Below, one piece after another: positions 1-12,421 of a DNA stretch of 64,000 nucleotides. Numbering within the stretch: the stretch's first letter is position 1; every line of letters begins with the position of its first letter. The stretch is from Siderastrea siderea (taxonomy: Eukaryota > Cnidaria > Anthozoa > Scleractinia > Rhizangiidae). The notes under the pieces are model-generated. The model ran no database searches. It saw only the letters and a program-made list of their open reading frames with translations, and was not told the origin of the DNA. Location of the stretch: the NCBI GenBank assembly GCA_964030785.1, contig OZ034967.1, positions 49,015,533-49,079,532 of the forward strand, given 5' to 3'. The position numbers were made by a program, and so were the translations under genes.

Positions 1-190
1 ACTGTTCAATAGCTTCCATTTGAATGGTTACATTTTAGGATTTCATCCACAGACTCAAAATTAAGAGCCACTTTGGACAGCACAATAAACAGTACTGTGG
101 GAATGTACTGCTCAATATCAATGGTCACACTTTGGAATTTCATTCACCGACTCAAAAGTCAGAACCACCTTATGAAGCATAATAAACCGT
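1..190 (+). repeat. 106-bp dispersed repeat, about two units
   Basis: Two imperfect units of the family that carries TTTCATTTGAATGGTCACAC, GGATTTCATCCACAGACTC and GCATAATAAACAGTAC. It runs off the left window edge. Confidence 0.7.
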
Positions 191-450
191 ACATGACGAA
201 GAGTCCCTTCCTCTGCTCAGAGATAGACGAGCAAAAAGAACGTATAAACGCGCGTGAAGGTAGTTTACCGCGTAGAAACATCACGCAGCAGCCTACTCTC
301 GCGCGTGGTCGCACGTTCTTCACGCGGGACGGTTCCTGGGCAAAAGGAGAGGCTGTTCGTTGTCTCGTCTACTGCGTCCCCTTAACCAATTCAGTCAAAA
401 CTCTATTGCAGTCATTCTTGACTAGTTTTTTCCTGCCCCTTCTCGCTCAG

Positions 451-3400
451 GACTACAAGGCACGCTCGCTTCGGTGGGAGAAGGCAGTAGCTGTTTGGAG
501 ACAGTTCCATTGCGATCTGAAAGACGTGACGTCATGGATGACGCATGCGGAGAAGGTTCTGGAAGATACATCCGGGGAAATTGAATTTAATGCCGCGAAA
601 AAGGAACAAAAGGTTAGAAGATGTGAATTGTTATAACAAAGACAACACTCAAAGATATATGTACATGCCGATGCGAGGTGTACATAATAAACTTAGCGCG
701 AGTGTGAGTTTTATGCTTAACTCATTTTCGCGGTGATTCCATAGCATTGCAATTTGATTGCGATTTTGAAGTGCTGTCCAACAGCAGGAGCGAAGTGCAT
801 GCAATGCGAGTATAAACAGATTTTTTGCGAACATCGTTTGCGATCTGTGCCATCATATAAAAATTGCAATCAAATCTCTGTAGAAGAGCACCAAAACTCA
901 CAGTTTGTAAAGACGATTCGAAGTCGTAGTCAAAAGTGCCCCCCAAAATCGCGGCTGAAATGGCATTTAGTTAATTTTTTCCATTATCTGTTCCTTTCCA
1001 GGGACTGGAAGATGGCATCGCTCGTTACCAGAGCACAGTGAATGCTATGAACACAGCCGGACAAGAGATCATCAGCAAATCAACAACTGTAGAGGCTGAC
1101 ATGCTGCGTGATAAACTGGCGACACAGAACAGGCGCTGGGAATCCATCTGTAATCACGTGACTGACCGAAGAGACAGGTAAACATTTGATTGACAATCTT
1201 TACAACCTCAGTCTTGTTCCCAGGACCTTTCTTCTCTCGCCCCAAGGGGCGTAAAGGAGACGGAGAGGCCTTGGGATCAAAGTTGATACAGCTGAGCGTC
1301 GCAGTCAATAAGGGAAACAACAATGTGTTTCAACCTTGTAGTCCTTCGAAGTTATTGCTGTTATTTTGGTTTGTTTGTTTACTTTTTTTGCCTCCTTTCT
1401 ACAACCATTTTGTTTTCTCTCTGTGGCTTGATCATGAAATCCTGGGACGAATAGGCGGGAAAAGGATAATTGTGTTATTTTTTTTCACCCGGTGAAGGTT
1501 TAAAGAGGAAGCCATGCAGATTGAGGAGTTCTTGGAGGAAAGTGCAGACTTGCTGCAGTGGCTGGATGAGGCCGACACCATACTGCAGACTAAAGACCCA
1601 TCACCCGCTGACGAGGACGCTTTGGAGGATCTTGTTGACAAGATCAAGGTATGGGATGGGATGGGGGAACAAGTCCTCAGAATGGTGCATCATATGGTGT
1701 GCAGGGGTGGCGCAGTGGTGAGATCACTCGCCTCCCACCAATGTGGCCCGCGTTCGATTCCCGGACTCGGCGTCAGATGTGGGTTGAGTTTGTTGTTGGT
1801 TCTCGTCCTTGCTCCGAGGGTTTTTTTTCAGGGTACTCCGGTTTTCCCCTTTCCTCAGAAACCAACATTTCTAAATTCCACAGAGAGAGTTCGATCTGGA
1901 CACAGAGGACGAAGAGCCACCATGTGGATGTGCCACTGCTAATTCCCATTTTTTTAAATTGTATTTTATCTATTACATCATAAATATGCGACAAAAGAAC
2001 AAGGAGAAGGGGAAAAACTCGGGAAACTGAGTACCGCTCAATTCAAGAACGTTCATTTTGAATGGCCATACTTTATAGATGCCGTCCATGGACTCTAAGA
2101 CTAAAGTTAGAACCTGCATCAGAGTATACAGCCAAAAAGAACCAAACTTTGGTACCGTAGGAAGTACTGTTCAGTAGCTTTCATTTGAATGGTCGCACGT
2201 AAGGATTTCATCAGCAGACTCAAAAGTTGGAATCACTTTGTACGCCATAGTAAACAATACCACAGGAAGTATTGCTCCGTAGCTTTCATTTGAATGGATT
2301 TCTTTCACAGATTCAGGAGCAATATAAGAGATGTCTGCACACAGCCTATCACAAACAGTACTAGTAATAGTTCTCAATCAGCTTTCATTTGAAGAGTACA
2401 CTTTAGGATTCAATCCACTAACTCAAAAGTTAAAAAGACCCTTCATTTAACAAATAGATTTCATTTGGTCGTGCATGTATACTCTGATAACCCACCGATG
2501 ACGTCAAAACGTGATGCGAATAAGATATTAATGATGTTCTTACCACGATTTGACGTCTTCTGTGCGTCTTCTGTTCCCAACGAAATCCCCTCTCGGCACT
2601 GATTGTTTATTTGTTTATTATTTGTTTGTTTGTTGAACGGTCGACTTGTTTATTTATTTCTTAATGATTTGCTTTCTATTGCAGGATGTTCAAAAAGAAC
2701 AAAACAACAGGGAAGAGTCCAAGAACAGCATCCAACAGACAGCAGAGCGACTTCTCTCCAAACCCAACATCTCAAAACCCAACTCTGAAACCATCCAAAC
2801 CCGACTCGATATCTTGCTCACTCGCTGGGACATTTTGCGAGCCGACGTCGCGACGCGCACGCGAGGCGTAGAGTCGAAGCTAAGACGTGTGTCGGAATTC
2901 CTGGGAGATCTAGAGGAGCTAAGCTCGTGGGCCGCCACGACGAGAGAATTGCTGGAGAAGCAAGAAGGTGGAATATACAACCAAGAAGTCGTTGATCCTA
3001 AGGTTTGTTTGTTGTGTTGTTTTAAGACCCAACGAGAACCAGATGGCAATACAACACCACCTGACAACTTCTCCGAATTCGCGAATCTTTGTGCTAATTT
3101 TTTTTCGAAAACTGCACTAGGACGTAACGAATATTTGTGGAAACGGCGACACTTGGCACTGGTACTTTGTGCCTTTGTCTATTTTGTTTTTGATTTAGTG
3201 AATATTTTTAATCGATGGTCAGCGCTTTATTTCTAGAGGACGGCAATGCAAAAACGAAGCGAATGAATGATTTACCAGTGACTGGATGCCCATGTTATGC
3301 GCAAAGGATTCTGGGATCGCTAAGGGGTACACATTGCAAGTCGCTAGAAAGAAATGTATGGCGTAAAGTTGTTTCTTGGTCAAAAGCAGTGAATTTGAAC

Positions 3401-6400
3401 AAAGAATAACACTTTTTGGCTGTGAGTTTGTGAGAAGTGGAGTTGACTAGTGTTGGTACGTGGAAATTGTGAGTTCTGTGTGTTTAGTTTGATAGAATCT
3501 ATCGATAAACACTCTTTCTTGCGTAAGGTCTACATCACGCCATGGTCTCGAAATAGTACACATTTACGGGTATAAATTTGAGGGTATTGACTCGTTAAAG
3601 CCTTTTCAGTTGTAATGGAGTATGTCTAGATTGTCTTCTTTTTAGTTACGTTTGTGATAACATTATTATGGCTGCTGAATTTTCTTCCCACAAAGTAGAG
3701 AAATATGTTGTGCGAGGGGATGGAAATTGTTTCTACCGAGCTATTGCTCTGTGGAGGGATGAAACCAGTGATCGAAAACACGGGGAAATCAGAAGGTTGT
3801 GTAGCAGTTTTATTGAGCAACACCCACAGGTTTTTCAGCCATTACTTTTCTCTTCGAGTTCATTGGAGGAACATGGGCGATATTAAGAGTTTCTATATCC
3901 TTGTACAAAATGATTCGAGCGGACCTTAGCACTCATTGTAACCTTGAATTTCTCACGATTTATAGCTCTAGCCCATGACAAAACATCTTGCTTGTTCTTT
4001 GGCGAGTAGAATCTCAATATACCAACGTGAGGAAGAATTTTTTGTTTTTCTGGGTACCTTCGATCGTTGACACACCCCCACACAGCACAATGATCGCCGC
4101 CGGGCATATTTCTTATTTATACTCGTTGTATAGACGACTCAACAATATTAGCACACGTAATTACAACTGAGAAGGCATTATTGGGTCAATACCCTCATTT
4201 ATACTTGAATGTGTACTATTTCGAGACCATGGCATGATGTAGTAGATTTCAGAATCAACCTTACGCAAGAAAGAATGTTTTTCGATAGATTTTATCGCAC
4301 TGAACATACAGAAACTTCCAATTTCCACGTACCAACACTAGTCAACTCCACTTCTCACAAAATCACAGCGAAAAAGCGTTATTCTTTGTCCAGATTCACT
4401 GCTTTCGACGAAGAAACAACTTTGTGCCATACATTTCTTTCTAGCGACTTGCAATGTTTGCCCCCTAGCGATACCAGAATCCTTTGTGCATAACATGGGC
4501 ATCCGGTTACTGGTAAATCATTCATTGCTGAGGTGATTCTAACGTAGAATTCAAGACTTTTCCGCCAACAGGGAAACACATAACGCATTAGTTAGATGGA
4601 GACTAGGAGATAGCTCGCATCAATTAAGTTGTTTTTAATGGAAATAGCCTACACTGTTTTCTTCAAATAACATTAAGAATTTTGTGTTAAAACTGATCTT
4701 GAAACCCTTAGTTTTTCCCTTAAAATGTAATGTCTAAGGTTTCTGAATAACTTTTTTATGTGACCAAAAGATGACTGTTTCAGAGACTTCAAAACCTCAT
4801 GTTATGTAGTTTAAGCTGATGATTCCGAAAATTGCATTTTGCTATGACTTGCTTATCTTCCGGACTTAATTTCTCGCGATGCATTAACGATCCGTGAAAT
4901 TCGCAACGTAATTTAATCTCTCGTGATAATAAAAGTGTAAACATCGTGATTATTTCAAAATTCTGCTTTACTGTTATCACAGACGGTCCAAGAATCGCTG
5001 AAGTCTCGTCAACCGAAGCTAGACTCCATCAACGAGAGCATGGCACGTCACAGACGGGAAAGCAAACTTGATGGCAACCAAGTCCCAAAGCTTCTCGAAG
5101 TCAAGGTTAAGGGTTTGAACGACGACTGGAGTCACATTGCATCGCTCACTGCTGATATGTTTGCCGCCCGCGTTAGGTCGCCTCGTAAAACAGTGGAAGA
5201 TCCTGTTGTAGAGGTCAAACAACGGTCTGTTCACGCGGAGGTACCATTGATAATAGAGGAGGACTGGTCAGAGGGTACGGTTTTGTCCTTGTTTGTGGCG
5301 GTTTTCTTTCTTTCTGCTTTTTAATAGTGACGAATGTTTTAACCCTTTAATGTCCGAGAGCACCCAAAATTAAAATTAAAAAAAATCTCAAACTTTTCTG
5401 TTTGTGGAATGGTGATAAACGCTTGAAAGTGCTGTTCAAGAGCTTTCATTTGAAAAGTCAAACTTAAGGATTGTCTTCACGGACTCGTAAGTTGAAGCCA
5501 TCTTGTACAACAATAAACAGTACTGCTCGAAAATACTATTAAATAGCTCTCATTTCAATGGTCACACATAAGGATTTCATCCATAGAGTCAACAGTCAGA
5601 ACCTCCTTCTAGAGTACACTAACAACAACACAGTAGCCTACTGCTGAGTAGCTTTCTCTTCCTAGCATTTCATCCACATTTTATTACCCCTGCCAAGGTT
5701 TGTCGCCGGAATAAAATGGATCAGTTCTAATGCACTAGTGCGATTTTATATTATTTTAGCTGCGAGGTTTTGATAGTATCGTTCATGAATAATCGTTACC
5801 CATCTGTGTTAACGCTGTTCAGATGCGTGTAGCGACACCCCTTGCAGAAAACATTTTTAAGTCGCGTTCGGGCTTACGTTAAGTCTCTGCCAAGTTGAAT
5901 CTTTATGGGCGACCATATCGACTATCTAAACGAATCCCGAATTTACTAGCAACCATCTTCCATTTCCATCTAAAATTCTCGTCGCATACTTGGTCGCTTC
6001 GAAGATATTCTAAATAGTGTTCTTTCATAAAGATGGTCGCTTTCGAGAGATCTAATTGTTAAAAGCATTGTTAAAAGTATTATTTTGATTGAATTATTGC
6101 CTTGTTTTGTTGTCGTTTAAAGAGCGTGCGTCTCCATGGCCGAAGTTCGACAAAGCGGTGTCTGAACTACACGATTGGCTTAACACACTCTCAGACATGA
6201 TGAAGACGGAGAAGATTGTCCTGGGAGACTCTGAGGACATGGAAGGACTATTGGAGAAGCAAAAGGTATTAAATTGACGTACAGGATAAATTTCTTTTCC
6301 AAGAAACACATCATTTGTGGACATGTAAGACAGTATTTGTGCTTGACCATGGCCCTTAAATTGAAATATAATTGTAATAGTGTACTAACCGGGTCTTTCA

Positions 6401-9400
6401 TTTTAGTCAATAGATGAGCAGTTAAAAACCAAGCAACATTTATTGGACGAGATTGCGGAGATGGGACACACACTGGCTGAAGATGCACAGACCGAGGAAG
6501 ACAAGTTCCTTATTGATAGTAAGGTAGGTCACGGAAACAAATCGCGTTAAAGCTTGAGGCATTCGCCTGCCTGTGGTCTAATGGGAGGGGGGAATTGGCC
6601 TCGTTAGAAAAGATCGATTCATTGATTGATTGATCGACAAGGTAAATAACTGATCGAACGGACGAAAGAGCGGTCGAATGAACGAACGACAAAAGGGAAA
6701 GAGCAAACGAAGAAAATACCCGGCGACTGGACGAATAAAATCACGAGGGATTGAGTCAATAGAGTAATGATTGATCGACATGTGAATTTGGTGGATGATG
6801 TGCAAACCCCAGTCCTTTCGCGATTATTCCTATTTTGCTGGGGCGAGGGGTGCCGGGAGAGTTGTTCAGAGGCTGTTTTGAGAAAATCCATCTGCACGTT
6901 GTTTACATTAAATAAATTCTGATTATCATATTAACAAATGAAAGGAATCGTAATTATTAAGGGGCAAAGGTAAAGAGATGTTGTTTAACGTTACCAATCC
7001 TTTTACAGGTTAGCAAGTTAAAGGGACATTGGGAGAACATCGCAGATAACTCGACAGTGTGGCGAGGACAAATCGACTACCTGATGGAAGAATGGAAGAG
7101 GTTCGTGGAGCTTCGGGAAGAACTGCTTGAGTGGATGCGAAAAGCTGAGGCTTACCTTGAAAGAGACGAGACTGTGTACGGATACACCGTCAGCGAATTG
7201 GAAGACCAAATTGATAAACATAAGGTAATTGTCTGGCCTTGTTTTTAATCAGAAGTCTTAGAAGTCCGTCGCTAATCAGGCCTTCGTTTCGTGAAGGCTT
7301 TCCTTTCGTGAGTAGTTTTTTTGCACTCCTGTAGTGTAAATTGAACTCACAACTGGCCAAGCATTTTGGAATTTGATAGCACAGTGGCAGAGCGTTGTCC
7401 CCGATATTCCTAAGGTCATGGCTTTGAGTGGCGGTCAAGAGAATTTTTTTTTCTGTGCCTCATAGGTACACTTCTTTAAATGCATTACCACGCCGAGGAA
7501 CACATTCTCTGTTTTATCATCGGCGTCTGTGACCTACAAAAAATTGGCAAGAAGTTGGAATTACTGTGACCCGTTTCAGCTTGTTGTGTTATTAATTTTT
7601 TTTTCGTTTCCTGCTTCAGCAACTGAGCTATTTCGATATTTTAAGACTTTATTTTCATTTTAATTTTTTGCCAGCTGTAGTCCGTCATAGAATGCAAATA
7701 ATTAATTTTTTCTTTGAATACTTCCCATTGGCGCTCTCCATTTTCTGTTTCTGGAAGTCAAGGAACAGCAAAAACATCGTGTATCGTTAAGGTGGTAAAT
7801 TGGCTAAAATGCGTTCTAAACGGAGTCTTCAAAAATACTTTATCCACTTTGTTTTGATTTGAAACATAACCATTCTCTAGTGTTTTTTCCCGTAGAATGC
7901 AAATTTCAAGTCAAAATTTTGAATTTCCTGTCTGAAAGGTGTGAAAATTAACACCTAAAAATGTCACGCAAATTCATAATTATTTCCTTTTCTTCGTTTC
8001 TTTTTGTTTGAAAGCTTTCTTCTTTGCACTATCAAACACCTATGTAAAAAGGATTCTTGGGTGACTTAAACCAGGCACGTGACATGCCACAACATCGATC
8101 CGGTGCAACGGGAAACTGCGGCTAAGTCAGGCAAAATAGCTTCATTTGTGTTTGTTAACTCTGGCAACTTTCAGCAGAATTGATTAAAATGCGTGGAAAA
8201 TATTCCTATTTTCACCCTACACGCGCTGATAATCTGTCGAATTTTGCACGTCTTTACGCTTTCGTTTGCTCAATTCCAGCCCGCCATGTTTGTTTTCTGC
8301 GTTACAAGTTGCATTGCCTTCTGGGACACTCATTTCGTGGAAGAAACACGGAAAAAGCGTATTTCGAGCGTGTAACGCGTCCTAGAATCAAACAATCGCA
8401 GAGTCCCTAGCAACTACGATAAACAATGCGCACAAGTCATTACGCACATATGTCGCGCGTGTTCGAGGAAACTATCGAGTGTTCACGTGGGTGTTTGGTT
8501 TCCTCGGCGAAACAGATTCGATCGAAACAGTTTTTCTTTCGTTTATCGGGTGCATTTTTCTTGTTGAATGGGCTGTGAAAGGGAAGGGAAATGTTCTGTG
8601 AAATCGTTGGCCTTCTCTCGCTTTTACAGCGCTCAAGAAGTTTGATTTTTCGTATTTTCGTACGATCAAATACGTAGACGTGATGATATTTTGGCTGGCT
8701 CGTAAGCGTGCAAGAAGTAGGCAGCTTACATTCGTCTGAAAGAGATTCTAAAACTTTCAAAGATGCGGTAGATTTATTTGTATCTGATATAAATGTGTTC
8801 ACAGGGTAGTTATATGTCGATGTCAGGTAAATATCGGAAGTTTATCGTGGAAACATTCAGCTGTGGACCGCGTGAGGATGCATAATTTTGAACCAAAGAT
8901 TGAAAATCTTACCGATTTTAATAATTATGAAGATACTTTGACGAAAGAGGAGTTTGTGTTCCTGGGTAATACTTCTAGTACGAGGTAGTTGTAGCCCGGC
9001 AATTGTAATATTGCTCTTTTGATTTGTCAACTTTACCTTGCTGCATGAATGCGCGGTACGCTTTTCGTCTTGTGTATAAATATGCCCGGGTATTTTTGAT
9101 AAACTGGGCTTGCTTTTTTCTGATGCGTGGAATATCAATTGAATATCAACAAAACGTCTGGTAGTATTCAGGTTGATATTGCTTTTCGTTATGTTTTCAT
9201 TTACTCTCAATACCTTCAGCTTCGAGCTTCGCCGCTGTAGATTCAAAGACATCCAGCCGTGTGCGAGACCGGAAGGGAGTCTACACGCAAAATTCCAAGA
9301 TGGCGGCTCAAAATGGCCGCATAACAACGAATTTCAAACCTCTCTTTCTCAGAATCTAGCAATCACTGAGCCGCTATTTTTTAAATAGCAACATAACAAT

Positions 9401-12400
9401 ACATGAACTACACCATAAGCGAAATAACAAGAAAATTGTTTTTTGGCATATGCTGAATTCGTTTGCCGACCTCGTTCAACATGGTACAACAAAGTTGTAT
9501 TCAACATTGTTGAATTATGTTGAGTCCGTGTTGACGGAGGCCTGAGCCTCAGATTTCAGAAACCAACGTCACACAAGCGCAGTCTTCAGAACTAAGGGCC
9601 TGGTGTGGGTTTCTCGAAAACCCCGAAACTTTTCGGGCTGATTTCGGACACAATGCTTTACACTGTATCTCCTAAACAAGGAAGTTTCTAACCATGAAAC
9701 TTAGCTAAAAGTTAAATATTTCTTATCTTGGGGACATGTTAAGATGACAGCTTTGTAGAGTGATTGGTTCGTATTTTTACAAATAGCTTTTCGGGACCGA
9801 AAAGTTTTCGGAGCTTTCGAGAAATGCGCCCCTGGAGCGAGTGAGAACTTTTTCTTTTAGCATTAAATGAGCACTCTCTTTCTCTGGGACTGGGGTGGGA
9901 CATTATCCTTCCGTTGGAAAACAAGGACCGCTCTGTGGTCTCAACTCTCTCGGCTTCTGAAGGGAATAGCAATACCCCTTGGGGTATCACGCTGTAGAAC
10001 CCAGGGATAGACAGTACTTGTCTGAACGGACTCTAGGCTTGTAAAAACGCTTTAATGTTCTGGTCAACGATTCTATTTGTTTACGCAGGAGTTTGAAGAC
10101 GACGTAGAGACATGGCGCGGCAGCATAAGTGCTGTGAATCAGTGCGGTGACCACCTGGTGCAAGAGTTTCCTCATTATGAGTCAGGAGAACTGAAAAACT
10201 CCATGTCAGAAATCAATGAGAGATGGACTAATATCACAAACAGGTGGGCTACCTCTTGGTTTGCGCATATGAAGTCGATCAGCCCATAGTTTCTAACGAT
10301 TTCGGAACAAAATGGTCCATGTCTTTGGATCTGTTATTCTCTTTTGCATAATTTCTCAATCTAGCCCACTTCTCGCTTATCGAATGTTGCACTTACATTT
10401 AATGTTTAAACTAAACCGAAAATCACTCTGGTTAAATTTCTGTTTCACTAAACACTGAATAGCCAAGAGGATTGTCGGAAGTATAGCTACTGCTCAGGCA
10501 ACTTTGATTTCCATGGGAACTCTTCAGAATTGCACCACATATTAAAAGGGTTTATTTCATTACAAGGTTTTATTGTGAGATTGAAATACTTCTCTCTTGC
10601 ATTTAATGGAAACCACTGACCAAACATTTTTATCGCAACGAGAATTACCAGTCCCAATTAAATGCTCTTTAAATTTGAACTAAAGCGTTTCTTTTCCGTT
10701 TTACCGATCTGATTCTCCGTTTGTACCGGCCTGATTCTCATAAGGATTTCCGAAAGACGCGTTTTTTGCCTTAAAACTATTTTGATCTTGGTGAGACATG
10801 GACGGTCCCACTATGAATACTTTCAAATTTGTAAAGGATTTCTTTTTCATCTCAACAGATCTGATTCTCGTAAGAAGAACCTGAAGGAGGCATTTGATCG
10901 TATGGTTCGTTTCCATGAAGACATGATTAACGCCCTAACGTGGCTGACATCAGCGGAGTCCAAAGTGGCTGAACTGGACAGCGCAGTGGAAGCTACAAGT
11001 ACAGAAGAGCAACAGGACATGGAGGCGCTTAGAAAAGAACTGAAGGTAAGCTTTATTTCCTCAGTTGAGTTTATTTCGGAGTTTACATTAGAAAAAGATG
11101 TGCGCTTGGCTACTTTCACCAAAGTCCGCGGCAATCAACAGCAAAAGGCGATGAGAGTTACAACTCTTCGAGGGCGCGTCACTTTGTTGGAACACCGTAA
11201 GCACAATCGTGTCTCCCTTCTTCTCCCACCAGGCAATGTCGTTAAAAAGTTTTTTTTTCTACCGAAATGGATAAAGAGAATTTGTGGTGGTGTTTTACGA
11301 AGAAGACATTTTTTTAAAATATAATCATTCCATCCTGGTTCTTTCAGTCTCTTGAGGATGACATCAATGGACATCAAGAAATGTTCGCTTCCTTGAACGA
11401 GAACGGACAACTGATTATGGCCGAGATGGAAACTGGAGACGTGCTCACAGCCGTGCAAGCCAAACTTGATGACATGAACGACAGATGGCAATCGCTGAAC
11501 GTTCGCACGCTTGATATCCGTGACCGTCTGGAGGACACTGGTACCGAGTGGCGGCAGCTGTTGATGGACCTACAGGAGATTATTGACTGGATTGCACGTG
11601 CTGATCAGGAGCTTACTCTGCAGCAGCCAATAGGAGGCGACCTGGAAAGCGTGCAACATCAAAACGAAAATCACCAGGTGATCAGCTTTTTTTGGACCGG
11701 TGTAACAGCTTTTACGTGATTTTGCTGCAATGGTTGGGATGACGATGACTAAGCAACAGAAAAATAGCTCTAGGCCCAAATGCAATTCATCCACTACCCG
11801 AGTTCCGGGGCTTGTGAAACCACCGTCTAACAAGAGCTGCTGTACTTTTGGTCTTTCACGAAAACGACCGCTAAGATTGCGTACGGCAAAACCTTCATAC
11901 TGGCAAACCAAAACCTCTTGTTAAAAAGTATCTTGTTCCGTATGGACATAAACTTCTCTAGCGAGGCCGTACACTGTTGGTGCCGCGGTTGACTTGTAAG
12001 TTGTGGGAAGAATGCGCTAGGTTTATAGTTGGTTTAAAACAACAGTTGTGTGATAGATATTCACCATAAACTACACCAACACAAAATACTTTTATTTCTA
12101 ATCAGCAGTTGGCCATCATGTTTTCCAAATGTGGTGACATCATAACACAATATTTTACGTCAAAATTTCAATCGCTTCTCTCCTCAGGCTTTCAAAGGCA
12201 AGCTCAATGTAAGGCGACTGGTGGTGGACCGGGCTGTAGACTCTGGTCGAAGACTAATTGAAGAATATGAAGCAGAGAGATCCGCTGATGAACCCAGGGA
12301 TTCACCGGGGGCGCGCATTGCTCAGAATCTCAAGCGGCAGATCGATACTGTGAGTGAACGCTGGTCCATGTTGAGCCAGCGGTCGGAGGATTGGCAGCAA

Positions 12401-12421
12401 TGGATTGACGAAGTGTTGAGG
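451..12421 (+). CDS. DMD: Dystrophin rod: spectrin-like repeats (exons 1-12 of the window)
   Basis: These twelve exons encode residues 1-827 of the visible protein: helical, Glu/Lys/Leu-rich sequence in the spectrin-repeat pattern. Recurring helix-A tryptophans are seen in WMTHAEK, WLDEADT, WAATTRE, WLNTLSD, WMRKAEA, WLTSAES and WIARADQ, and helix-C motifs in RRWESI, RWTNI, DRWQSL and ERWSML. Repeats are about 105-110 residues. The exon at 4983-5274 and the start of 6123-6265 encode a stretch of about 40 residues rich in Pro, Val and acidic residues (visible residues about 328-370) that interrupts the helical pattern. By analogy with vertebrate dystrophin this looks like a hinge, but its equivalence to a named hinge is inference. 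The rod acts as an elastic spacer under the plasma membrane. Confidence 0.93.

Larger units (their letters stand above)
3262..4526. mobile_element. Transposon remnant with about 330-bp terminal inverted repeats
   Basis: The ends are long imperfect inverted repeats: 3262-about 3592 and about 4184-4526, both beginning AATGAATGATTTACCAGT when read inward. The 590-bp core carries an OTU-like open frame on + and a THAP-like open frame on -. A THAP domain is the DNA-binding part of several eukaryotic transposases (P, Kolobok). No catalytic transposase domain is seen, so this is a non-autonomous or internally deleted copy in the intron after 3002. Confidence 0.75.
7225..10088. other. Dystrophin intron without further genes
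   Basis: Contains the SINE fragment near 7372, a short palindrome near 9480-9540 (CAACATTGTTGAATTATGTT) and MITE copy 1. From 7470 to 9470 I see only AT-rich unique sequence with short open frames. Confidence 0.55.

Noticed and set aside
1708..1775. tRNA gene
   Set aside because: The A and B boxes belong to a SINE head with a SINE body following; the acceptor stem does not close as a functional tRNA.
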